Assembly (NCBI RefSeq): GCF_018885265.1
Contig: NZ_CP076538.1
Span: 6,794,001-6,858,000, forward strand
From: Amycolatopsis aidingensis
Lineage (GTDB): Bacteria > Actinomycetota > Actinomycetes > Mycobacteriales > Pseudonocardiaceae
Direction of reading: 5' to 3'
Length of the DNA stretch: 64,000 nucleotides
The notes under the pieces were generated by a model. It ran no database searches, was not told the DNA's origin, and was given only the letters and a program-made list of their open reading frames with translations. Positions within the stretch are counted from its first letter, which is position 1; every line of letters begins with the position of its first letter. The translations under genes were made by a program, and so were the position numbers. Positions 28,551 to 44,308 of this stretch are shown piece by piece.

Positions 28551-29141
28551 TTGTCAGCGGAGTTCGAGCAGCTCGTCGCGCAGTTCGAGCAGTTCCAGTC
28601 GAAGATGAAACGGGTCGATGACCGGTTCGCGAACATCGCGGACATGCAGGGCGAGCTGAGCCAGCTGGAGGCCGCGGCCAGCTCCCCAGACCGCTCGGTG
28701 ACGGTGGTCGCCGGGCCGGGCGGTTCGGTGAAGGACATCCGGCTCACCGAGGCCGCGCTCAGGCAGCGTCCGGAGGCACTCGCCCAGACGTTGATGTCCA
28801 CTCTGCAGGAAGCGGTCGCCGAGTCGGCCAGGAAGCAGGCCGGGATCGTCGACGCCCATATGGGTGACGACCTGCAGCTGACCGAGCAGGTCCTGGAGAC
28901 CCAGGCCGAGGTGCTGGGCACCAGCGTGGAGGAGCTGCGGTCCAGGATGGCCGAGGCCGCTCCCACCCAGCGGGCCGCTGAGGAGGAGCGCCAGGACGAC
29001 TACTCGGAACAGTCCTTCCTGCGGCCGGCCAGCCAGGGACAGGACCGCCCGGCAGCGCCGCCACCCGGCGCGGGTGGCCCGGGTGGCTCGGCCGGGGACG
29101 AGTTCCTGAAGAACCTGTTCGACGAGGACGATCGCCGCTGA
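28551..29141 (+). CDS. YbaB/EbfC-family DNA-binding protein
   Basis: This is a 196-residue protein from TTG 28551, chosen because GGAGG lies 5 nt upstream; an ATG at 28482 lacks a site. The N-terminal two-thirds is a YbaB-like fold: a long helix (FEQLVAQFEQFQSKMKRVDD), a beta sheet with SVTVVAGPGGSVKDIRLTEA, and a second helix. The tail is Pro/Gly rich and ends EFLKNLFDEDDRR. Such proteins often stand at the head of type VII substrate cassettes in this group and may be nucleoid-associated regulators. It is divergent from rpsL. Confidence 0.75.
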   Translation: MSAEFEQLVAQFEQFQSKMKRVDDRFANIADMQGELSQLEAAASSPDRSVTVVAGPGGSVKDIRLTEAALRQRPEALAQTLMSTLQEAVAESARKQAGIVDAHMGDDLQLTEQVLETQAEVLGTSVEELRSRMAEAAPTQRAAEEERQDDYSEQSFLRPASQGQDRPAAPPPGAGGPGGSAGDEFLKNLFDEDDRR

Positions 29142-29385
29142 TCGGGATCGCTGTCGGCCATCGAACATCTACGCGGTTAATCAACCTGAGGCAACGCCGA
29201 GTGGAAGCTGGGTGAATTCCGCCAGCGGCACCGGTGCAGCGGCGGGCGGCTGTCGGGTCCCGCAGTCCTCCCCGAAGCGCCGCTCATCGCGTCCATCACC
29301 CGGCTGATCCCGGCCTGACCCCGGCGTCGGCGACCGCGGTACCCGCCAAGCACGCCGAACCGCGCCAGCCCGTGCCCACTGACTA

Positions 29386-29445
29386 CGGTTTGCCCGCTAA
29401 ACGCACTCCCAGGGGGCCGGCTGGGTACGGTTAGCCCGCGAAACG
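29386..29445. repeat. Dispersed 18-bp repeat, direct pair (locus 6)
   Basis: Copies at 29386-29403 and 29428-29445 both read in the minus orientation, so they are direct repeats. They lie in the 467-bp gap between the YbaB and EspC-like genes. The rest of that gap (29142-29385) shows no gene. Confidence 0.8.
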
Positions 29446-29608
29446 CACTCGGCGGGGTGTCGGTCGCGGATGACCGGCTGGTTGGATCATGACCCGCGCA
29501 GGCGCGCCGAACCGGATGGAACCGGGGCCTCCGCTCCCCGGTCCAAGGCACGGCCGACCGGCCAGGGCCGCGCTGGAGCGGGTGCGTACGGACGAGAGGG
29601 CAGGGCAC

Positions 29609-29929
29609 ATGAGCGGCGGATTCACGGTCAGCGAGGACGAGCTGCGCACCTACGCGCAGAAGCTCACCGGCCAGAAGGGCACCGCCGGTGAGATCGCAGG
29701 CCTCGTCGACACCGCTGACGTAGGCGACGAGTCCTGGGGCATCGTCGGGATCTTCGTCAAGGGCCAGTACACCGAGATGCTGGGCGAGCTGAAGGACCTG
29801 TTCACCGACCTGCAGAACGGGCTGCAGAACGGTGCCGACAAGTTCTCCCAGGCCGCGGACGGTTACCAGCAGCACGAAGAAGCCGTCGCCCAGCTGCTGG
29901 ACGGTTTGAAGGTCCAGATCGACAACTGA
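29609..29929 (+). CDS. EspC-like type VII secretion substrate
   Basis: The protein is 106 residues from ATG 29609, small, acidic and all-helical: MSGGFTVSEDELRTYAQKLT, a turn with SWGIVG near the middle, and a C-terminal helix with GYQQHEEAVAQLLDGLKVQ. Length, helix-turn-helix layout and N-terminal motif fit the EspC/ESX-1-associated substrate family. It probably pairs with the next protein as a helical dimer for secretion. An upstream extension of the frame is not supported. Confidence 0.7.
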   Translation: MSGGFTVSEDELRTYAQKLTGQKGTAGEIAGLVDTADVGDESWGIVGIFVKGQYTEMLGELKDLFTDLQNGLQNGADKFSQAADGYQQHEEAVAQLLDGLKVQIDN

Positions 29930-29963
29930 CCCACCGGGCAACGAAGAGGGACGAGGCAGGGAC

Positions 29964-31100
29964 ATGGCCGAGCAGGAGCACACCGCGGGCGGGGTCACCA
30001 TCAAGACCGGTGAGAAGGACCTCGGCACCAAGGCGCAGGAAGCCGTGCCGCTCTACGGCAACGCGCTCAAGACGTTCGATGCCGGGTCCAAACTCACCGA
30101 CGGTGCGAGTGGCTCCGAGGTCGGCGCACTGGTGGGTGAGGGCTCCGGGTTCATTCAGTCGCTGGCCGGGGCCGGGCTCGGAATCGCCACCGACCCGATC
30201 GGCTGGCTGGTCGGCCAGGGACTCAACTTCCTGATCAGCGTCGTCCAGCCGCTCGAGGACGCGATCCACTTCGTCAGCGGCGACGGCCCGGCGCTGTCCC
30301 AGGCCGCGGAGAACTTCAACGCCATCGGCCAGGGTGTCGTCGAGCTGCGGAAGACCTTCGAGGAGGAGCTGAAGAACTCGCTGCAGACCTGGGGAGGCGA
30401 CGCCGCCGAGGCCGCGGGTACCAAACTGGGCGAGTTCGCCAAGGGCATTGACGGGGTAGCCGGGCAGGCCGGCGAAGTGGCCGAGTTGCTGCAGATGTCC
30501 AGCATGGTGATGACCGTCATCGAGGACTTCATCAAGGCGCTGCTCACCGAGTTCATCACCTGGTTGATCATGATCTGGATCCCGGCACTGGCCGCGGCGG
30601 TGCCGTCCTTCGGCGCGTCGACTGCCGCCGCGGGCACCGCCACCACAGCGCGGGCCGTGTCCACCGGCAGCCGGGTCACCCGGACCATCGCCAAGCTGCG
30701 CAAGCTGCTGGACGACATCATGGCCTTCCTGCGTCGCCTGAAGGCCCGGATGGGCAACGTCCGTACCGCCTTCAAGCAGGCGATGGACACCAAGCGTATG
30801 CAGCGCGGCCTCGCCGACCTCGACCTGCAGGGGGTCAGCAAGTCGCCGCTCGCGAAGCCGGTGGAGAAGCTCTACGGCTCGGACGGGATGATCGGCGGCC
30901 GGGTCAAGGACGGCTTCGGCAAGTCGATGCTCGGCCAGGTCGGTGACACCGCCGCGGCACAGGTGGGAGCAGGTACGGGCGCGAACGCCGGGGTGGACAA
31001 GGCGGCCCGTAACTACAGCAACCTGCAGAAGGGCGACGAGTACGACGACACCGGCGCCGATCAGTCCGTGGAAGAGACGCAGGGCTACCTGGACATCTGA
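29964..31100 (+). CDS. Large WXG100/PPE-like type VII substrate, unknown C-terminus
   Basis: A 378-residue protein with N-terminal helices and a WxG turn (TWGGDAAEAAG near residue 143) after an amphipathic helix (VVELRKTFEEELKNSLQ). Strongly hydrophobic stretches follow (about 180-205, FITWLIMIWIPALAAAVPSF), then a basic region and a Gly-rich tail ending DQSVEETQGYLDI. The WxG turn suggests a type VII passenger. No known toxin domain is visible in the C-terminal 150 residues. It is co-directional with the EspC-like gene, 34 bp downstream. Confidence 0.6.
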   Translation: MAEQEHTAGGVTIKTGEKDLGTKAQEAVPLYGNALKTFDAGSKLTDGASGSEVGALVGEGSGFIQSLAGAGLGIATDPIGWLVGQGLNFLISVVQPLEDAIHFVSGDGPALSQAAENFNAIGQGVVELRKTFEEELKNSLQTWGGDAAEAAGTKLGEFAKGIDGVAGQAGEVAELLQMSSMVMTVIEDFIKALLTEFITWLIMIWIPALAAAVPSFGASTAAAGTATTARAVSTGSRVTRTIAKLRKLLDDIMAFLRRLKARMGNVRTAFKQAMDTKRMQRGLADLDLQGVSKSPLAKPVEKLYGSDGMIGGRVKDGFGKSMLGQVGDTAAAQVGAGTGANAGVDKAARNYSNLQKGDEYDDTGADQSVEETQGYLDI

Positions 31101-31137
31101 GGCTCACGGCGGCGAACCAGCAGGATAGGGGCGGGTC

Positions 31138-32034
31138 ATGACCGATAGTTGGCAGCTCAACCTCGGCATCCTGGTTGCCATTCTGGTGGCGATCGTGCTG
31201 CTGGTCTTCTGGCTGCGACGTCGGCTGGACAAGCGCGACCGCACCCGGCAGCTGGAGGGACTGCGCGGGCTCGCCGGTCAGGTGGGTGGTCAGGTACGCA
31301 TGGGCGCTGCCGAGTCGACGCCGAGATCGTCGACCCTGCGCCCTCCGTTCGCAGGTCAGGTCGACGGCGGCTGGGTCGACGCGATGTCCACGGTGACCAA
31401 GCCCGTCTACGAGTACGCCTTGGACCTCGTACGGGGTCGTTGGCCGACGCGGGCCGCTCAGGCGCACTATCAGAAGGGGCCCGTCACCACGGCCAGCCCG
31501 GTCATCATGGGCGAGTATCGGGTCGAGATCGCGGTCTCGGACTGCCCGTCACTGAAGGTCCTGCCGGTCAACCGGGGCGAGGGCCTCGAACAGGATCTGC
31601 GGCATGGTCCTGGCCAGTGGTCGCAGGTTGCCCTGCCGCAACCGTTCTCCGGCCAGCTGCAAGCGTTCGCCAACGATCATCGATTCGCTTCAGCCACGCT
31701 GAACCAGGCCAGCCTGGACTGGCTGGCACACTACGCGGGCCAGTTCGGCACGCCACTGGCCATCGAGCAGGGCGTGCTGCACATGAGCTGGCCCGGCGAG
31801 ATCGGGCCGGACAGGGTCATGCACCAGATCGACTTCCTGATCGGGTTCCTCGAGCGCACCCCGCTGCAGCCCGGGAACCCCATGGCCGCGTACGGGCCTG
31901 CCGGGAACACCTCCGGCCCGCAGGCGGCGCCGGGCGGGCAGGAATGGCGGCGGCACCTCACCCCTGCCCGTCTGTTCCAGCTGGCGGGCTTCACCGTCTT
32001 CGTCGTGCTGGTCATCGTGCTGTTCGTGACGTGA
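31138..32034 (+). CDS. Unknown membrane protein in type VII cassette
   Basis: The protein has 298 residues with a membrane helix at each end: NLGILVAILVAIVLLVFWLR near the start and LAGFTVFVVLVIVLFVT at the C-terminus. The region between is soluble, with no recognised domain. One helix at each terminus implies both ends span the membrane with the middle on one side. Its role in export or immunity for the upstream substrate is only a guess. Confidence 0.65.
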   Translation: MTDSWQLNLGILVAILVAIVLLVFWLRRRLDKRDRTRQLEGLRGLAGQVGGQVRMGAAESTPRSSTLRPPFAGQVDGGWVDAMSTVTKPVYEYALDLVRGRWPTRAAQAHYQKGPVTTASPVIMGEYRVEIAVSDCPSLKVLPVNRGEGLEQDLRHGPGQWSQVALPQPFSGQLQAFANDHRFASATLNQASLDWLAHYAGQFGTPLAIEQGVLHMSWPGEIGPDRVMHQIDFLIGFLERTPLQPGNPMAAYGPAGNTSGPQAAPGGQEWRRHLTPARLFQLAGFTVFVVLVIVLFVT

Positions 32035-32059
32035 CTCGGCTCGAAAGGACGATCCGGTC

Positions 32060-32863
32060 ATGACCTTCCTTGACTATCTGCCTGGGATCATCGTCGCTGG
32101 TTACCTGGTCATGGGCATACTGCTCTGGGCAGGAGGCAAGCTCAGGGCGAAGTTGCCGGAGGAGCGGACGGATTCGTCGGCCGACGAGGACACGGCACCC
32201 GTACCGGCGACCGTCGCGTCGGGCCAGGCCGTCGGCCACTCGGGCCGCACCCGCACCTGGGCCAGGGTGTCCACCTGGGCGGGTGCCGTCGTGGGTCTGG
32301 CCACCACAGTCACCTGGCTGGTGGCCGCGCTCGACCCGAGCGACTTCGTCGCGCTCGGCGCCGTCCTGGTGGGGCTGGTCATCTTCTCGCTGATACTGGC
32401 CGCCGCGCTCGGCACGGAGTCCCGCGCCAAGAAGTTCCTCGGCACGGTGCTCACCCTGGTCCTCGCCGCCGACTTCTGGTTCGTGCTGCTCGGTCCGCTG
32501 CTCTACCTCCTCGGGTTGACCAGGGATATCAGCCTGCAGGTCACCTCAGTTTTCGAATCCAGCAGCGGGCGAACCGTCACCGACACCACGACTGTGCAGG
32601 GGACCTACACTCTGGACGGCGCGACGCATCAGGCCGATATCTGGTGGCTGGCGTGGGGCTGGCGGCCCGCCGAGGGCGAGACGATCGAGGCCGGGCTGTC
32701 TCCCGCCTGGCCGCACCAGATCTACGTAGACTCGGTCGCCGCTTGGTTCCTGGTCGCCATGGCGGTGCTGGTGCCGACGCTGCTCTGGCTCGCCTACCTC
32801 GGCACGACCCGCGGGATCAGGCGTCTTCGCCGCCCCAGCCAACCAACGGCTACCACCGGGTAG
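32060..32863 (+). CDS. Unknown multi-helix membrane protein
   Basis: This 267-residue protein has about five membrane helices: residues 7-25, 73-91, 98-118, 128-150 and 231-251. A loop of about 75 residues between the last two is rich in Ser, Thr and Asp (FESSSGRTVTDTTTVQGTYT) and may form beta strands outside. It is the last gene of the cassette, 25 bp after its neighbour. I do not recognise a family. Confidence 0.6.
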   Translation: MTFLDYLPGIIVAGYLVMGILLWAGGKLRAKLPEERTDSSADEDTAPVPATVASGQAVGHSGRTRTWARVSTWAGAVVGLATTVTWLVAALDPSDFVALGAVLVGLVIFSLILAAALGTESRAKKFLGTVLTLVLAADFWFVLLGPLLYLLGLTRDISLQVTSVFESSSGRTVTDTTTVQGTYTLDGATHQADIWWLAWGWRPAEGETIEAGLSPAWPHQIYVDSVAAWFLVAMAVLVPTLLWLAYLGTTRGIRRLRRPSQPTATTG

Positions 32864-32923
32864 CACGCCGCCCCCTGTCCCGAAGCTCCACCCTTCGGCT
32901 ACCCCCGCGCGCCTCGGCGACTA

Positions 32924-32984
32924 CATTTCGCCCGCTAAACGCACCTCCCGGAGCCCCACCTGGCTGCGTTCTGCCCGCTAAACG
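32924..32984. repeat. Dispersed 18-bp repeat, direct pair (locus 7)
   Basis: Copies at 32924-32941 and 32967-32984 are both in minus orientation. They lie between two convergent genes, the membrane protein and rpoC, next to the rpoC terminator. Confidence 0.8.
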
Positions 32985-33003
32985 CACTTCGTGGGGGCAT
33001 GAA

Positions 33004-33036
33004 GAGAGCCCTCGGCCGCGGTGGCCGAGGGCTCTC
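33004..33036 (-). terminator. rpoC terminator
   Basis: A perfect 14-bp stem (GAGAGCCCTCGGCC, 33004-33017 with 33023-33036) and a 5-nt loop start 19 bp after the rpoC stop. Because the genes converge, it may serve both strands. Confidence 0.85.
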
Positions 33037-33055
33037 GGTGGAGGGGTAGGGCGGG

Positions 33056-36970
<3,915 letters not shown>

Positions 36971-37014
36971 GTCGTTGCATCCCCTTGGGGTTGAGTCGGG
37001 CTAGGGGTCGGCTA

Positions 37015-37053
37015 CCTGAGTGGGGGCACGCGGGAGGAGTGCCCCCACTCAGG
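37015..37053 (-). terminator. Strong hairpin between rpoB and rpoC
   Basis: A perfect 15-bp stem, 37015-37029 with 37039-37053 (CCTGAGTGGGGGCAC and its complement), has a 9-nt loop and starts 9 bp after the rpoB stop. There is no U-tract. It could be a partial terminator or an RNA-processing site that uncouples rpoB from rpoC. Confidence 0.55.
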
Positions 37054-37061
37054 CGGCTGGG

Positions 37062-40565
<3,504 letters not shown>

Positions 40566-40601
40566 GATGCGTCCTTCCGGGGACATAGCGGTTGCGCAGC
40601 C

Positions 40602-40631
40602 GCGTTAGCAACTGGTAACACGAGCTGTCAA
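40602..40631 (-). promoter_or_regulatory. Candidate rpoB promoter, proximal
   Basis: The minus strand has a perfect TTGACA (40626-40631), an 18-bp spacer and TAACGC (40602-40607). The -10 box is imperfect. It would give a leader of about 30 nt. Confidence 0.4.
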
Positions 40632-40700
40632 GGGTGCGGTGGTGCCGACCATCGTAACTACCGTGTCAGGGCAGCATGAAAGTGGGCAGCGCAAAGAAGC

Positions 40701-40729
40701 AGTCTAGCCCCGAAGACAGCATCTGTCGA
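40701..40729 (-). promoter_or_regulatory. Candidate rpoB promoter, distal
   Basis: The minus strand reads TCGACA (40724-40729), a 17-bp spacer and TAGACT (40701-40706), close to the actinomycete vegetative consensus. The leader would be about 130 nt. The rest of the gap up to 41153 shows no supportable gene or repeat. Confidence 0.55.
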
Positions 40730-41153
40730 GGGGGCTCGCCAGATGGCGCCCAGCCTCGATGGCTCGTCTTCCGGCTCGCCTCCCGCATGAGCGATGCCGC
40801 TGGCAGTAAGCGTGACCTCCATGCGTCCGGGAGTCAAGCGTCCACGCGCCGTACCCGCCCGGTTGGACCAGTACCGGATCGGTCAGCCTGCACCCCGGAA
40901 CCGGCATCGTGCCTCGTCCAGGGCCTCATACCGGGCCCAGCGCCGCCGCTATGCGACGAACTCGAGGAAATTCCGTGCCCGGGACACGCCCCCGGAGGGC
41001 TCCTCCCCCGCGCGGACCAACCGGGGTGCCTGCCCGGTGGAGCCGGGCAGCCGTGGGCCGCACAGGTCCGCTCACTACCCCGAGCAGGGTCCAGGGACAG
41101 AGCACCGCACGGCACAGCATGGACGAAAGCTGTGACCAATCTCACTATCGAAC

Positions 41154-41181
41154 GAGAATTGTTCGCGGACGAACAATTCTC
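41154..41181 (-). terminator. mce operon terminator
   Basis: A perfect 12-bp stem (GAGAATTGTTCG, 41154-41165 with 41170-41181) has a 4-nt loop and overlaps the stop codon of the last mce-operon gene. It is unusually A/T rich for this genome. Confidence 0.75.
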
Positions 41182-42199
41182 AGGAACAGGAAGGCAGTTC
41201 CTCGTTCGGGTCGGGCTCCGGTTCCTGGGTGTAGGTGTCCAGACCGGTGATCTTCCACTGCCCGTCCCGCAGTTCGGTGGTAACCGAAAGCTGCGAGCCA
41301 CCGGCCGAGCTCTTGTTCTGATCGGTCCTGGTGGAGGTCTGGTCCACGAACACCAGCACCTTCGCCCGGTCCCCGTCGAGCATGATCACAGCGGCCCTGG
41401 TGACCTTGGTGGTCACCACCATCTTCTGTTCCGGCGCGAGCCGTTTCACCTCGGCGAACTGCCGCTGGTACTGGCCGCACACCTCGTCGTTGACCAGCAG
41501 TTCCTGCGCCGCCTGCTCGGTCTTGGCGATGTCGTTGAAGTCGTAGGAGAACAGCTTCTCGACCGCCGCGCTGACCTCCTGCTCGACCTGCGCGGTACGC
41601 GCCACATCCACCAGCGCCGTGTTGTTGGTCGCGGCACTCACCTGGTTGCCCTCCATCCGGAAGTACACGGCAAGGGCTGCGAAGGCCAGCGCGGCCACCA
41701 GCAGCAGCGCAGCCAGCCGGAACAGGGAGCGGCGCGAGCGGCGCGGCTTCGCCGCGGGCTCGGCGCCGTCCGTGGAATCCGCCTCCGCCGCGCCGTCCGA
41801 GCCTTCCTGGTGGCTCTCGGTCCGCTCGGCGTGCTCCGCCTGCTGCTCGGCCTCCTCGGTGGAGGACGGTTTCGGCGCGCCCTCGTCCCTGGCCTTGCGG
41901 CGCGGGCTCGGCCGCGGCCGGTCCCTGGCGGGCTCCGGCTCCCCGGTGAGTGCGTCCACCTGCTCGACCTCGGCCTCTTCAGTGCCGGTCTCCGGCTCGG
42001 CCTCGGCCTGCGGTTCCGGTTCCGGCTCCGCGGTCGACGGCTGCTCCTCGGGCGGCTGTTCGGGGGCCTCCTGCTCGTCCTCGGCCGGACGAGGGCGGGG
42101 ACGCGGGCTCGGGCCGGTGCCAGGCTTGTTCAGCCCGGCCACGCGGGGCCTGCGCGACGGCCCACTGCCCGGAGGCTTGCGACGGGAGGATGACAACAC
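41180..42199 (-). CDS. Mce-associated membrane protein (second)
   Basis: The protein has 339 residues. The first 155 are low complexity (Pro, Glu, Arg), followed by a single membrane helix (SLFRLAALLLVAALAFAALA, about 162-181). An extracytoplasmic NTF2-like domain of about 150 residues ends in WKITGLDTYTQ. This layout defines the Mce-associated proteins that accompany mceF and stabilise Mce complexes. It starts with GTG and is the last gene of the operon, 54 bp after the first such protein. Confidence 0.8.
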   Translation of the reverse strand: MLSSSRRKPPGSGPSRRPRVAGLNKPGTGPSPRPRPRPAEDEQEAPEQPPEEQPSTAEPEPEPQAEAEPETGTEEAEVEQVDALTGEPEPARDRPRPSPRRKARDEGAPKPSSTEEAEQQAEHAERTESHQEGSDGAAEADSTDGAEPAAKPRRSRRSLFRLAALLLVAALAFAALAVYFRMEGNQVSAATNNTALVDVARTAQVEQEVSAAVEKLFSYDFNDIAKTEQAAQELLVNDEVCGQYQRQFAEVKRLAPEQKMVVTTKVTRAAVIMLDGDRAKVLVFVDQTSTRTDQNKSSAGGSQLSVTTELRDGQWKITGLDTYTQEPEPDPNEELPSCS

Positions 42200-42253
42200 T
42201 GGCTCCGATCTGACTGTTGCTGCGCCTGCGAACGCCCGCGGTCGCCGGGTTCG

Positions 42254-42991
42254 TTACTGCCCCGCGCCGATCACCGGCACCTGGCTGATCCCGGAGACCT
42301 TCCACACCTGGTCGCCGCCCTCGTCGACCCTGCTCATCTCGACCTCGATCCGCATCGGCTTGACGCTGGTCTGGTCGCCCTTCGTCACCTCGACCTGGAT
42401 GGCGGCGAGGAAGCGGGCCTTGCCCTCGTGGTCGTTCAGCTCGTCCACGGCGAGGTCCAGCACCGTGGTGTTGGCGACCGTCTTCGCCTCCAGCATCTGC
42501 TTCTTGTTCGACTCGCGGGCGTTGTTGATCTGTTCGGCGAGCTCGTCGGTCGAGACGGCGACCGAACGGTCGAAGAACTGGTCGGGCTTGTTGTAGTCCA
42601 GCTCGGTGAAGGCCTTGACCGCGGAGCTGCCCACCCGGATCACCTCCTCGCGGGCCTGCGCGAGGTCGATGTTGTCGTCGGCGGCCGCGCTCCACCACTG
42701 CACGCCGAACACACCCGCGGTCACCAGCGCCGCCACCGCCAGCGCCCCGGCGGCGAACACCAGGCGCTTGGGCAGCTTGTCGTCCCGCCCGGCGTCCTGC
42801 CCGGACCCGGCATCGGCGGTGTCCCCGGTGTCCTCGGTGCCCTGGGCATCCTCGGACGCCTCGGGCTCCTCGGACGCCGCGGTGTCTTCGGTTTCCGCGG
42901 TCCGTTCAGCGGCCGTGGTGGCGGACTCCGCGGCCGGGGTCTCGGCCGGGTCCTCCTCGGCCCGCTCGGGCCGCTGCTCGTCGGAACTCAT
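42254..42991 (-). CDS. Mce-associated membrane protein (first)
   Basis: This 245-residue protein has an acidic Glu/Ala/Thr-rich cytoplasmic tail (1-70), a membrane helix (RLVFAAGALAVAALVTAGVF, about 75-94), and an NTF2-like domain with DYNKPDQFFDRSVAVSTDEL and a closing VWKVSGISQVPVIGAG. It lies 36 bp after mceF and is paralogous in layout to the next gene. Confidence 0.82.
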   Translation of the reverse strand: MSSDEQRPERAEEDPAETPAAESATTAAERTAETEDTAASEEPEASEDAQGTEDTGDTADAGSGQDAGRDDKLPKRLVFAAGALAVAALVTAGVFGVQWWSAAADDNIDLAQAREEVIRVGSSAVKAFTELDYNKPDQFFDRSVAVSTDELAEQINNARESNKKQMLEAKTVANTTVLDLAVDELNDHEGKARFLAAIQVEVTKGDQTSVKPMRIEVEMSRVDEGGDQVWKVSGISQVPVIGAGQ

Positions 42992-43027
42992 GAAACTCCA
43001 GAGTAGGTAGGCGGTGTCAGATGCCTG

Positions 43028-44308
43028 TCAACCCGGCAACCCGAGCAGCCTGGGTAGACCCATTCGGGTGAGCGCCGGGCCGCCCGCGGGCCCGGGCACG
43101 CCGCGCAGGGAGGCGAGTTGCTCCTCCGGCCGGTTCTTGTTCGCCTCCACCTGCTCATCGCTCGGCAACTGGGGGACGCCGTGGTACGGAACGTTCTGCG
43201 ACCCGCGCACACTGATCGGGCTGCCCTGCGGCTCGGCGCAGTAGGCCTCGCTGTCCGGCGGGCGGGGGGTGGTGTTCGAACCTGCCCGGTAGCCGTCCTC
43301 GCCCTCCAGCTCGGCCTGCGCCCTCGGGTAACCCTTGGTGCAGGTCGGCGGGTCGAAGAAGTTCAGCGCCAGCCCGAGATGCGCGGTCCCGTCCCCCGGC
43401 GCCACGGTCTGTGCACCCACGCTGAGCAGCGGGTAGGTCACCAGCATCTGCTCCAGTCCGTCCTGCCGGGGCTCGATCAGGTTCGAGGTGGTGAGCAGGT
43501 TCGCCAGCAGCGCGCCGAGGCCGGGCCCCGACTCGGCGATCACCTCGCTGACCTGGTTGGCCACCTGCGGGGTGATCCCGATCAGCTGCCGGATGTCGGC
43601 GTCGGAGTTCTTCAGCGTCTCGCTCAGCTTGTTCAGGTCGCTGCTGAACGACTTCATCGAGCCGGCCAGGTCGTTCTGCGTGCGCAGCACCGTCCCGCCC
43701 TGCTCGATCAGGGTGACCGTCTCCGGAAGGTACTCCTGCGCGCTGCGGGTGAACGAGCGCGCGGTGTCCATCAGGATCTGCAGGTCCTGGCCGGTGCCGG
43801 AGAAGGCATCATAGGACTCGTCGACCACGGTGCGCAGCGAGTCGGTCGGCACCGAGGCGGCCAGGCTGTCCAGGTCCTCGACGACCTCGGCGGTGCTGAC
43901 CGGGGTCTTGGTCTTCTCCGCGGGGATCACCGAGCCATCCTCGAGGAACGGCCCGCCGGGTGAGGCCGGCTGCAGGTCGACGTACTGCTCCCCGACCGCC
44001 GACCGGTTGGCGACCACGGCCCGCAGGTCGGTCGGCACCGGCGGGGTGTCCGGTTCGATGTCCAGGGCGGCTTCCAGGCCGGTTCTGGTCAGCCGGAGCT
44101 CGCCGACCCGGCCGATGTTGTACCCGCGGTAGGTGACCTCGGCGTTGGAGAAGATGCCACCGGAGGAGTCCAGCTGCAGCCGCACGGTGTACCCGCCCGC
44201 GCCGAACGCTCGCTCTACATCGGTGAACCGGATCAGCGCGTACACCACGGCCACTACCGAGATGATCGCGAAGGCGACGAGCTGGAGCCTCGTCCTGCGT
44301 ACCAACAT
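43028..44308 (-). CDS. mceF: MceF, substrate-binding protein of Mce transporter
   Basis: MceF has 426 residues: a short N-terminus, a membrane helix (LVAFAIISVVAVVYALIRF), the MlaD/Mce domain (about 35-115; VTYRGYNIGRVGELRLTRTG), a long helical region that builds the lipid tunnel, and a variable tail. One of six Mce subunits forming the periplasmic conduit. The ATG overlaps the mceE stop (TGATG). Confidence 0.9.
   Translation of the reverse strand: MLVRRTRLQLVAFAIISVVAVVYALIRFTDVERAFGAGGYTVRLQLDSSGGIFSNAEVTYRGYNIGRVGELRLTRTGLEAALDIEPDTPPVPTDLRAVVANRSAVGEQYVDLQPASPGGPFLEDGSVIPAEKTKTPVSTAEVVEDLDSLAASVPTDSLRTVVDESYDAFSGTGQDLQILMDTARSFTRSAQEYLPETVTLIEQGGTVLRTQNDLAGSMKSFSSDLNKLSETLKNSDADIRQLIGITPQVANQVSEVIAESGPGLGALLANLLTTSNLIEPRQDGLEQMLVTYPLLSVGAQTVAPGDGTAHLGLALNFFDPPTCTKGYPRAQAELEGEDGYRAGSNTTPRPPDSEAYCAEPQGSPISVRGSQNVPYHGVPQLPSDEQVEANKNRPEEQLASLRGVPGPAGGPALTRMGLPRLLGLPG

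Noticed and set aside
29177..30031. A 284-codon minus-strand frame over the EspC-like gene
   Set aside because: It overlaps two well-supported plus-strand genes and a repeat pair, and has no recognisable features.
40676..42193. A 505-codon plus-strand frame over the rpoB-mce gap
   Set aside because: It covers the rpoB promoter region and then runs antisense to a convincing Mce-associated protein gene; its sequence is low-complexity Arg/Leu/Gly.
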